Shown here piece after piece: positions 11,001 to 22,200 of a stretch of DNA of 64,000 bases; within the stretch, counting starts at the first letter, position 1; every line of letters begins with the position of its first letter. The translations under genes were made by a program, and so were the position numbers. The notes under the pieces were generated by a model. It was not told where the DNA came from and did no database searches. It saw only the letters and a list, made by a program, of their open reading frames with translations. Where the stretch lies: contig JABACO010000002.1 of the NCBI GenBank assembly GCA_013339895.1, positions 17,139,724 through 17,203,723 of the forward strand, given 5' to 3'. Origin of the DNA: Ephydatia muelleri. Taxonomy: Eukaryota > Porifera > Demospongiae > Spongillida > Spongillidae.

Positions 11001-14000
11001 ACAGAAGAAGTCAGGTTGGCTCATCAGAGCCACAATCTGTGAGGTAAAAGGACCACAATTCTGTAAGACCAATCCATACCTCTATATGTAGCACACAACT
11101 ACAGATACTAAATTAATTCCCATTTATGTCCGATAATGCTTGCAAGAAACAATTCTTCATTACGTGGAATTTGTGGAATGAAATTTCAGCGACATGTATT
11201 AAAACTGAAAGACCTTTACCATGAGTGCAAGTGTTTATTTGTCTAGTCCAATGAACAAAGATGCTCGCACTACATGTGACTCTTACCTCATGGGCAGCTG
11301 GTCTCTCTGATGGTGACTGGCTCCAGCAGTCCATCATCAGGTCAACCATCCCTGCAAACGAAGGCTCCACGTTCCCATGGCTCAGTGATGGCCTCTCTCC
11401 CTTGCAGATGAGAGTGTTCTTTCCTTGGGGGCTTTCAAGAGCATGAAATGGTCTTAGTCCCGAAAGAAGCTCATACAAAAGCATAGCAAATGAGAAGATA
11501 TCCACCTATGACCATCACAGGCAGGTATGTCAAAAAGGTTAAACTCCCCCCTTCACTCATATCTTACCTTTTCATCAAATGCTTGCTGTTCTCCCTTACG
11601 TAGTATGGTTTCGGGAGCCTGGTAGCCAGGAGTCCCCTCCATTCCCTTCACCCCTCCTGGGTTGGCAAACCTAGATATACCATAGTCTGCTAACTTGATG
11701 TTGACTGCAGAAGAAGGACGGTCAAGCTGTGATGCTATGACAACAGTTAACTGACATCGGTTCCAGCATCACCATGTGCACACTTCACACCTCCAGCATC
11801 ACCATGTGCACACTTCACACCTCTAGCATCACCACGTGCACACTTCACACCTCTAGCATCACCATGTGCACACTTCACACCTTTAGCACCACCATGTGCA
11901 CACTTCACACCTCTAGCATCACCATGTGCACACTTCACACCTCTAGCACCATGTGCACACTTCACACCTCTAGCATCACCATGTGCACACTTCACACCTC
12001 TAGCATCACCATGTGCACACTTCACACCTCTAGCACCATGTGCACACTTCACACCTCTAGCATCACCATGTGCACACTTCACACCTCTAGCATCACCACG
12101 TGCACACTTCACACCTCTAGCATCACCATGTGCACACTTCACACCTCTAGCACCACCACGTGCACACTTCACACCTCTAGCATCACCATGTGCACACTTC
12201 ACACCTCTAGCATCACCACGTGCACACTTCACACAGGTCTCTAGCATCACCATGTGCACACTTCACACCTCTAGCATCACCATGTGCACACTTCACACCT
12301 CTAGCACCACCACGTGCACACTTCACACCTCTAGCATCACCCACTTCACACCTCTAGCATCACCACGTGCACACTTCACACAGGTCTCTAGCATCACCAC
12401 GTGCACACTTCACACCTCTAGTATCACCATGTGCACACTTCACACCTCTAGCACCACCACGTGCACACTTCACACCTCTAGCATCACCCACTTCACACCT
12501 CTAGCATCACCACGTGCACACTTCACACCTCTAGCATCACCACGTGCACACTTCACACCTCTAGCATCACCATGTGCACACTTCACACCTCTAGCATCAC
12601 CATGTGAACACTTCACACCTCTAGCACCATGTGCACACTTCACACCTCTAGCACCACTACGTGCACACTTCACACCTCTAGCATCACCACGTGCACACTT
12701 CACACCTCTAGCATCACCATGTGCACACTTCACACCTCTAGCATCACCACGTGCACACTTCACACCTCTAGCATCACCACGTGCACACTTCACACCTCCA
12801 GCACCACCATGTGCACACTTCACACCTCTAGCATCACCATGTGCACACTTCACACCTCTAGCACCACCATGTGCACACTTCACACCATAAACGTGCAGCG
12901 CAAAATTACACATGCAGACATCATTTCCAGGGTTGGGACAAGTCCCTAGACCTGCACAGTTTCATATCAATCAAACATCATGTCAATTTAACTTCAATGC
13001 ACAACTGAATGCAACTGTGCAGTGAAAATGGTCTTGGCCACTGCAACTACTAACACCTACCTTTGTCCTTGGGGTCCACGGACCACACTAGAACATTGTC
13101 TGACTTCAAATCTCTGTATATGATTCCAATGTTATGTACGAACTGAAGTGCTATGGCCACCTGGTTGAGAAGAGTCATCAAGTTCATGCACACCTTCACC
13201 CCCACACTTTAACCTCCCCTTCTTCCTCACACACCTGCATGGCGATCTTGGTTGTCATGACGTGACCCAACACCCCTCCAGGCATACGGAGTATAGTAGA
13301 GGCACTGTCCACCTGTTTCGCTCTCCACTCCTCAACCCTTATCTCAATAATTCTAGACATGTTTCCCATTGGAGCAAACTCCAGCATGATGCACAGGGGC
13401 CTGATGGACACCCCAAGCAGAGCCACAATGTTTGGGTGTGAGAGCTGGGCCAACACGGTTACCTCTTGGCGGAGGTTGCCCAACACCTTCCTAGGTTCAA
13501 GGGTTGCAAATCCAGTTTGAAGGGCATTCAATTCTCGAGCGACCTGAATCTGGTCTACGAACAGTTTGATGGCAACTTGATCGCCATTGTAGCATCCGCG
13601 AAATACAGACCCTGAATGAAGCATGCATGGTACAGATTAAGGCCACATGGTTGGGGTAATGGAGTGCTGGATCTCACCATAGCCTCCTTGTCCAAGACAG
13701 TTAGTAGGACTTGGATCAAATTGAAAGCGATTATGCTGTACTTTTAATTCCCTAGGCAGATCCATCATTAGGACATCTGGAATCATATGTGCCAGAGGAA
13801 CCCTGACGTTTATTTTTCTAATGATGATGTAATCGCTGGAGAGTGCCCACGCACAGCAGAACTCTAGCAGGCACACCATGCACACAGTGGTGTGCTCTTG
13901 CGAGGCTCTCCTAATATCCTGTGCTCTGTCAGAGCTCCGTCTCATGGTGTGGCTCAAGGGAACTGTCCACAACACCTGATGTTGCACCAACCATCTGCCA

Positions 14001-17000
14001 TCTCCATCAACGTCGTGCAGACCTGTTTCAAAACGAGATAAATCTTTCGCATGGTGGTGAATATCTAATTACACTTGTGACATTGGTAATTCATGAACTC
14101 ATCGTCTACTCTCAACTCACAATATTATGCAAATGATGTTTAATAGGTACATCCTCACAATACACACTCCACCACTGCCACTTCTCCCACATTCCCCCTC
14201 ACCTGGGAACCACTCATTGATGAGTGAGTCGAGTTGGTCAACGATGTAGCCCATAGCTGAGAAGTCCTCAGTGTCTGTCCATACCGTGATGTCCACTCCA
14301 TGGCTATCGATTGTCTCAAAGCCATCTGTTACCATGGTGTTAGAGCGATCCAGCACCCTGCCCACCCCGACCCCAGCAATCTCTGTATGATTGGAGGGAC
14401 GAGGGAGAGATGGAGGGGAGGGAGGGAGGGATGGAGGAGGAAGGGATGGAGGGAGGGATGGAGGAGGGAGGGAGGGATGGATGGATGGATGGATGGATGG
14501 ATGGATGGATGGATGGATGGATGGATGGATGGATGGATGGATGGATGGATGGATGGATGGATGGATGGATGGATGGATGGATGGATGGATGGATGGATGG
14601 ATGGATGGATGGATGGATGGATGGATGGATGGATGGATGGATGGATGGATGGATGGATGGATGGATGGATGGATGGATGGATGGATGGATGGATGGATGG
14701 ATGGATGGATGGATGGATGGATGGATGGATGATGGATGGATGGATGGATGGATGGATGGATGGATGGATGGATGGATGGATGGATGGATGGTTGGGTGGA
14801 TGGATGGGTGGATATGAATGGATGGATGGATGGATGAATGGATGGATTGTGTGGTGTATTTTTGTGTGGGAGAAAATACTTATGTAAAATAATTTCGTGC
14901 AATTTCTTAAAATCAGAGATGATAGAATTGTATTTCATGCATGGGTGTGTGCATGCACATATGCGCACTCATATGTCATGACAGACTCAGCCGCTCTGTA
15001 AATCATGGCTGTACGATGATGGTTTGTTCAAATGCTTATCAGTACGTGTTAAGCAAGGCAAAGCCTAAAAGAACACTGCTGGAGGTATGTTTAAAGGCCA
15101 CAGAACGTACCCATATGCACTTGTGTGTATATGAGTGTGTATGTGTGTGTATGTGTGTGTATGTGTGTATGTGTGTGTGTGTTAAGTATGTAGTACACAT
15201 GCAGTTGGAGCACTACCGTAGTGTTGCATATGTGACACCTTTCAATGTATTTGCATGCATGCATGAAAATACTGTATGTATGCGTTGTGAAAAGTAGATA
15301 GCTACCTTCGAATGACATTCATCCTCAACGTTAATAATTCTTATTACAGATCATGTGAAAGTAATGAATTTATCAATTAAGTCTGCTGACTTAGTAACCA
15401 TTTAAAACTTCTGAGCTCTTGCTAGGATGATTGCAGTTATCATGCCCACATGCTCCCCACACATGTGCCCACACATGCTCTCATACATGTACACACACAT
15501 GTACACACACATATAAACACACATATGCTCTCACACATGTACACACACATGTATACACACACTCCCTCACATGCACACACACATGTGCACACACATTTAC
15601 ACACACATGTACACACACATGCTCCCCCACATGCTCCCCCACATAAACATACATGCTCCCACACATACTCCCACACATAAACACACATGCTCCCACACTT
15701 ACTCCCACACATAAACACACATGCTTCCACACTTACTCCCACACATGCTCCCCCACATAAACACACATGCTACTCCCACACATGCTCCCCACATAAACAC
15801 ACATGCTCCCCACATAAACACACATGCTCCCCCCCACATGCTCCCCCACATAAACACACGTACCAGCACTTGGAGGTGTCAGAGACTCCACCAAAAAACC
15901 TCCTGTGTCATAAGACACCATCAGGCCCCTCCTCCAATAGTTCATTTTTTGTATGCTGTCATCTTCTGCAATGCCCGATCTCTTCAGGTTGATGAGCAGC
16001 CTGGAAATGAGGCGGCTCCAGAACCCACTTGGGATGTACGCCATCTTGTACCTCCTCCTGATGCACTCCACCGGCTCCATCACCACGGGATATTGCCCCT
16101 CTCCTTCATTAGCAGGGCTTGCCATATCTTCTGCTGACACCTCTTGGTATGTGATGTGTTTTGGAATGGTAATGGGCAGGCTGAGGCTGGGGCGCTCCAA
16201 GGGCAGCATGGAGGGGATGAGGTACTGACCCTTCCCAAGGGAGAGAGCTATCTCATACCTCTCCATCAACTGGAGGTATTGTTTGTGGAATTTAACAGGA
16301 AACTGATTGGTGTCTCTGAAGATGAAGGGGACGTCAGACTCCTTGAGGATGCCCTTGTGGACAAAGGTCTGCCTCTGAGGTACTGTGATGATCTCAGCCA
16401 GCATGTTGGCCAACCAGATGGGGTCTATGAAGTAGAGGTTACTGAGTCCCTTTAGTTGGTCGTTGTAGTGGAGGAGAACTCCATTGTCATGGAGGAACTG
16501 GGTGGCTGTGAAAAAAAAATACGAGTGCTTGAGATTTTTAACAAGTAGTGATTTTACCCAACCACATCAAGGTATGCATCCGTATCCACCCTCACTCACA
16601 CAGGCACTCACATGTACCTACTCCTCACTGACACCAGATACTCACATGTACCTACCCCTCACTGACATGAGATACTCACATGTACCTACCCCTCACTCAC
16701 ACCAGATACTCACATGTACTTACCCCTCACTGACATGAGATACTCACATGTACCTACCCCTCACTCACACCAGATACTCACATGTACCTACCCCTCACTC
16801 ACACAGGCACTCACATGTACCTACCCCTCACTGACATGAGATACTCACATGTACCTATCCCTCACTCACACCAGATATTCACATACACCCGTTAGGGACT
16901 TGCACTAGATACGCACACACTTAGATACACTGATGAGCGTCACCCACCAACAGAGAGTTCTTCTAGGTCCAATACATCATTATTTGGTATCCTTTGTGCC

Positions 17001-20000
17001 AATGCAGCAAACTCCTTCTGATTGAGGATGGCTGGTTGACCATTGGTTCTGTACTGGATCACCTCCTCAGATATCACCTCTTGAAACCGGAGGTATGAGA
17101 GGGGCACCTGTAGGTACAAGTTATTGTAATGTATCAAATTACTAAACAATTCAAAAATGGCGCATAATTCTTTGAGTAACACATGACCTGATTCAAAATG
17201 CACCAAATATGCATGATTCTTAAAAAATGCTGACTGCACCAAATGGCTTTAAGTGCTTCGGATTCTGCACACAACACCTATTCTAAATGATCCCAAGAGT
17301 GCGATGGTTGCCTAGTCAATACCTGCTTGCCGATAATGAGTTCACGTGTTCCACTGGCATTAGCAAAAATAGCAGTACTATATATCTTTTCCTGGAGGTC
17401 TTTGATGCCTTCTTTGGTCACAGCAGACACAAACATGATGCTGCGCGGGAGACAACACAAAGCATGAAGGCGTGAAGAAACACATGAGCTCGTGTATGAA
17501 GGCGTGAAGAAACACGTGAGCACATGTACGAAGTCATGCAAGCCAATCAGAATCACGAAAACGAAAACGTTGGAGACATGCAGAATGAGTATGAAGAACA
17601 TGGACGCAGAGCATTAGGGGATACGATGTGACAGTGCAGTGAAAATTACTTCGACACTGCTGGAAACCCACTCCTGTCATAGATGGTTTTGATCATTTGT
17701 CTGTATTGTTCCTTGTGATCTTTGGCAGTTTTGCTTGGAATCTTATCCAAGTGGGTGCCCACAATAATGACAGGAGAGCTGGGTGCCCGGGACTATGGCA
17801 GAGGAGTGCAGTAAAAGAGATGACATCATCGAATCAGCCCCGTTACCTGAATGTTGAGCAGCCATGGCTGGAGGTGGTGGATTCCCTTCTCCCCTTCTTC
17901 CATGTTCCACACCACCAGGTAAAGTGTGTTCCTTGACAGGAAGCACTGGTGAGTGGCGTAGTACACTTCCTGTCCAGCCATGTCCCATGTGCTGAACACA
18001 ACATCCATCACCTCCTAGTAGTACACAATGGGTGATTACCCCATCATCAAAACACATCTCTTCAATACACAAAGCAAATCAATAACCATCTCAATATAGC
18101 TCAATCTAGTAACAACCATCTCTAAGCAACTCACCCTAGCAGCAACCAGCTCAATACAACTCACCCTAGCAACAACTATCTCTCACCTAGCAACAACCAT
18201 CTCAATATAACTCACCCTAGCAACAACCCCTTTGAACCTCCTCACGACCTCTGGAGGAGCCTTGACCACCCAGTCAGCCACGTTAACCCCCACAGTGGAA
18301 ATGTTCTCGGGCAGGGGAGCTGTGGGGTCCCTGAGGACTGATAGGAGGGTGGTCTTGCCCCGCCCCTGAAGCCCTACAACCATCAGCTTCATCCTGTTGT
18401 TGGGTACGCAGTTTCTGAGCTGAGATCTAAGGTAGGCCAGGACATGTTTGGTGGAGCCTCCCCGGGAAACTCCCGGGAGAAGGTGCTGGGGAACATTGGA
18501 GATGGAGAGTCCACTGGTGATGAGCTCAGTGCAATGTGTGAGGAGTCCTAGCTTCTTCGGGAGGGTTTTGATATCTGTGTTCCTGTAACAATTAGGAGAT
18601 ATTGCAAATGTGCTTCCTGTTGGATTAGTTACGTTTCTTCTACCCTAATTACCCACTTCTGCAAACAATGGAACCTGCTGTTATATATACCGCTAGCCAA
18701 ATAAGTAATCATCCATATGGTATGCTTGTGGTAATCTGGACTGCTACTTACCCACTGATGTCCAGGCTAGCCAGGCTGCCAAAGGAGCTGATGTAGTCAG
18801 GCAGAGTTGTGAGCTTGTTGTTCTGTATCTTTAGCGACTGAAGGGTAGAGCTCCACTGGCTGACCGGTAATTCCCTCGGTTGCTGCACCTTTGCGAGCAC
18901 AGGGGGAGCAATGTGATTGCTCAAAGCACTGGATCTTGTCCTAAATAGCATTTCTCCCCCACTAGCCCGTTTCGAGCTATTGAGCTCCTTGGGGTCCTTT
19001 TGTTCCATGGTATTCTGGGGTTCCATGGTATTTCCGAGTTCCATTGTATTCCTGGGTTCCAGCAGAGTGAGAGAGGTCAGTTGATTGTTGGAAAGGTCGA
19101 GGGCCTTGAGTCTACTGCCGGTCCAATAGCTGGTTGGTGGGAGTGTCTCTATCATGTTCCTCGAGAGATCCAAGGTGGTCAGGTGACTAAGCTGTGTGAT
19201 GTTCTTGGATATCTCAGTAATCCTGTTGTTTGAGAGGTCCAGTTTTTCCAAAGTGTTCATCCAGTATTTAGGTGACCCAGTGGGGAGGTCTGTTAGCTGG
19301 TTGTATGAGGCATCCAAGTGTGACTGTAAGGATTAGGAAAGTGAGTGATAGAAGAGACCCGCATAGCGCACTATGCCTCTGAACCCTGATCTGACTCCTC
19401 TTCTCTAGCAAGTATCATGTCCCCATGTCTCCATACACCCATATATACTGGTCTGGTGCCCCCCCCCCTCCCCCCCCTCCCCCCCCCCATGGTGGGTCTC
19501 TCCCTCCTCCCCCCTTTTGCTACTCTCATGCAGTGCCTCCTAACACACCAGAGCAATGCACCCCTCTGGAAGGGAACATGGGAGCTCATGGAGGACATTG
19601 TTGGAGACCATCACCATGGTTACATTGCGAAGGGCTTCAAAGCAGTCAGGAAGGCTGGGCAGGAGATTATAGTGACACATCGAACGTCTTTAGGGAAGTG
19701 CAACTCCAGGTTGCAGCTAAAGGATAGAGACAGGTCACAATTGGGAGACAAAACATGCATGAAGAAAGTGTACCATTCTTTGATGGGTCCTCTGATTGTG
19801 TGCGGCTTTGCGGTTCTCCAGGCAGGGATTGTAACTTGTTATGTGATAGATGGAGCTTCATGAGGTTGGGCAATGCAAAGATGGCAGCAGAGACGCACGT
19901 CAGGTTGTTGTGCGATGCATTGAGTTCACCCAATCTGCGAATAGGAGTGTAGCAGTCATGTGAGGTTGCATGCGAATAGGAGTGTAGCAGTCATGTGAGG

Positions 20001-21279
20001 TTGCATGCGAATAGGAGTGTAGCAGTCATGTGAGGTTGCATGACTACATGCGAATAGGAGTATGACATTGTGTGATATGAATGTGTTGGCATGCAATTCA
20101 CAAAGCTACACAGATCGGACTCCATACTTTAGCAAAACCTGCTTCCAGGCAAATAATGTAACCTGTGCCATTGATCATGGGACAATATACTATCTATTGG
20201 GTACTAGAATTCAATGTAATGGAACCAATAGTACACTGGTGTTGCATACTTTGAACACTCCCAGATAACATCTTCCCCACAGATGGCATTTAGGTGATTG
20301 TGAGAGACATCCAGGTCCGTCAGTGATGGCATCTGGAACAGTTCGGTGGGGAGGGAGGAGAGGCTATTGGTACGGAGCTCAATTTTGGTTAGTACAGAGG
20401 AGTAACTGGCAAAGAAGGGCCAAGGTGTCTCCACCAGACCCATCTCGTTCAATCTGGCATGGTAGAAACCTTGGTCTACAGGTTTGAAATTACTTTGAAT
20501 CAATTTAGTGATCATCTCCACAAACTGAGTTGTGATGGATTTTGTAATGGCTGCACCCTTCTCATACAAATACATAGCAATGTCCTCCCTGTTCATTTGA
20601 CAGGCTAATTGCAGCAGTGTGTCCTTCCCATCTGTTTTGAGGGCGTGCACTCCACCAGAAGTGCGGTTAATGTCATACTGCAACTCTTCAATGAAGTACT
20701 TCACCACATCAAGGTACCCTGCAGCACAGGCTGTGAAGACCAGTGGTGGGTTGTCAAATGCGTGGGGATTGGCCCCTCGACTGATGAGGTATTTGATGAC
20801 ATTCAGCTTGCCCTGGGTGCAAGCTACACAGAGCGGACTGAATCTCCCTTGGGCATTCTTGTAATCTGCTCCGTACTCCACCAACAGCTTCACCAAATCC
20901 AAATGGCCAACCTTGGCGGCCGCATAGATGGGCGTGCCGCTACCGCTATTGACATTAGGATCAACGCCTGCTCTGAGTAAATATTTTACGACATCGATGT
21001 GACCTTTGGAGCATGCAACGTAGATGGTCCTCTCCGATGTCTCCTTCGCCGAAGAGCTGCTCGCATCTTTCGTTCTTTGCAGCAGAGTAACTGAATACGG
21101 CTCTCTGTGCAGCAACCCTACAAGTCCGTCTACGTCACCCGAGTCGCAGGCTGCAAAAAGCTCAGTCGCAGTTTCTAGTATTCAAAAAGTGTCGTGAGTG
21201 TTGTGCATGCAGGCGTTTTTACAAAGGCACTAATGCGACGTAGCACTACAGTGAAACAAGACTTACGCTTTTCTTCCAT
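5006..21279 (-). CDS. LRRK1: LRRK1-like ROCO kinase (ANK-LRR-ROC-COR-kinase-WD40), 21 exons
   Basis: GTP-binding scaffold kinase of the LRRK family, expected to be cytoplasmic. Exons: 21279-21267, 21174-20250, 19934-19774, 19716-19549, 19323-18752, 18582-18216, 18014-17847, 17792-17650, 17440-17323, 17107-16948, 16505-15864, 14382-14203, 14022-13678, 13611-13235, 13160-13061, 11704-11568, 11505-11287, 11036-10734, 6614-6500, 6077-5751, 5680-5006. Approximate residues: ankyrin 60-230; LRR 270-610; ROC P-loop GLQGRGKT near 682, DMAG switch, GTHLD near 804; COR 880-1150; kinase 1315-1600; WD40-like to 2071. The kinase keeps [21 protein letters not shown] and APE, so activity is predicted. YRDLKSDN and DYG favour LRRK1 over LRRK2. 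Phases close only with a 1-nt insertion near 19669 and two 1-nt deletions in exon 6614-6500; these are assembly errors or early decay. Confidence 0.9.
6371..6515. repeat. 42-bp repeat carrying an exon end and splice donor, about 3.5 copies
   Basis: Each copy reads, on the minus strand, GTGAAGGAAGACAAG then GTGAGGTATGGG. The unit thus joins the last 15-18 coding bases of exon 6614-6500 to its donor. Donor positions follow exon ends 6500, 6458, 6416 and 6374. Confidence 0.9.
6723..10715. repeat. 32-bp minisatellite, about 120 copies, fills a 4.1-kb intron
   Basis: Unit GGTGATCCCCTCTCCTCCCA plus ATGCATACCCA. Variants include CTTCTCC with CACACCC and CTTTCC with CATATCC, which alternate regularly with the main form. 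Copies at 6723-7560 carry many single-base losses; those at 8000-10400 are near perfect. It has no stop in long stretches only because of its composition; it lies between WD40 exons 11036-10734 and 6614-6500 and is not coding. Confidence 0.95.
11757..12890. repeat. 30-bp minisatellite, about 37 copies
   Basis: Unit ACCATGTGCACACTTCACAC plus CTCTAGCATC, with C/T and 3-bp-shorter variants. It fills most of the intron between the kinase exons holding YRD (13160-13061) and DYG (11704-11568). Confidence 0.95.
14460..14860. repeat. ATGG tetranucleotide microsatellite, about 80 to 100 copies
   Basis: Almost pure (GGAT)n from 14468 to 14790, then degenerate. Intronic, between COR exon 16505-15864 and exon 14382-14203. 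Confidence 0.95.
15118..15185. repeat. GTGTAT/GTGTGT simple repeat
   Basis: TG-rich run with interspersed A, intronic. Confidence 0.8.
15450..15857. repeat. ACACACATGCTCCC-type low-complexity array
   Basis: Variable short units built from CACACAT, GCTCCC and ATAAACACAC, ending about 6 bp from the donor of exon 16505-15864. Confidence 0.85.
16600..16885. repeat. 34-bp minisatellite, about 8 copies
   Basis: Unit ACTCACATGTACCTACCCCT plus CACTGACATGAGAT. Intron between exons 17107-16948 and 16505-15864. Confidence 0.9.
18125..18218. repeat. tandemly duplicated splice donor of exon 18582-18216
   Basis: On the minus strand GTTGTTGCTAGG followed by GTGAGT recurs with slight changes; donor-like sites follow positions 18216, 18187, 18165 and 18135. 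Only the first gives an open frame. Confidence 0.8.
19938..20056. repeat. 35-bp repeat, about 3 copies, at a splice acceptor
   Basis: Unit GCGAATAGGAGTGTAGCAGT plus CATGTGAGGTTGCAT, directly next to the acceptor of exon 19934-19774. Only the exon-proximal copy has the AG. Confidence 0.85.
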
Positions 21280-22200
21280 CTCGCTGTACACGCCCCCCAC
21301 CCACCTAATCATATTCACGGGGATGCTGGGATGTGCTAATGTATGTTGGTAAAAAGGCAAAAACCGTACTCTGATTTTGAAATTGTCACAAAACAGGCGA
21401 TATCTCTGTAACGGCAAAAGAGATGTAAACTGCAAGTTCTTTTTAAGGCAAGTTCTTTTTAAGGCAAGTTCTTCGACATCGTCGGATACAAAAACAACCC
21501 CCTCGTAACTCGTTCCACACAATCGATATCCTTAAGGCCAATGTCGTCCGAATAAACGGGGGGATTCTGGTTAAGGGAACGCAGGCTATGGCAATGATGC
21601 GTTGTGGTTAGCGTAGCTTCTTGGTGCGAATATCCCGTTATTATGAACAATAAACTTTATGAACGGCTCATTCTCAAAAGTACAAGATCAACTATATTGC
21701 ACGAATAGACAACTCATTGTGGAGTGGGCAGAGATCAGTACCAGAGATGATGCATTAGATTCCAGTACCAGAGATTGAAATAATCTGTTCAAAATTCTCA
21801 ACTTGTACGCTGCATTGGAGTAGCCTATTTCTGCCTCACACCTTTTTCTTTCTATATCACACGTCATATTTAACGCGCGAAAAAGAGGCGACATGTACTA
21901 TGTGCGAACAAATGAATGAATGAGGAAGTGTAATTGTATTTACAGATAGTCAAATTAAAATGATCTGCCCTTCCACTTTCAACTGGCTTGTCTAACCAGG
22001 TCCGGAGAGAGAGAATGTCTACTTCTCAGTGCGTAAGAAACAATGTGTAGAGGACACCTCACATCACGACCACTGTGCAAGCACAATTCTAGTGGAACGT
22101 TATACTAAGGAACAAATAGAAGATCCACATGGAGTACTACAAACACTGGCAGATACACATGTAGCTGTATATAGTTCTATTGCATACAGTTTCCACTTTT
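21280..22200. other. intergenic, nothing recognised
   Basis: Between the start of the LRRK1-like gene and the stop of the first Death-domain gene. A 17-bp unit (ggcaagttctttttaa) repeats about three times near 21435-21475. It should contain the LRRK1-like promoter, but no motif is clear. Confidence 0.5.

Noticed and set aside
11747-12949. Repeat proteins on both strands
   Set aside because: 30-bp minisatellite inside the kinase intron.
14300-14968. WMDG and IHPS repeat proteins
   Set aside because: ATGG microsatellite. Only the end of this frame near 14382-14203 is a real exon, of the LRRK1-like gene.
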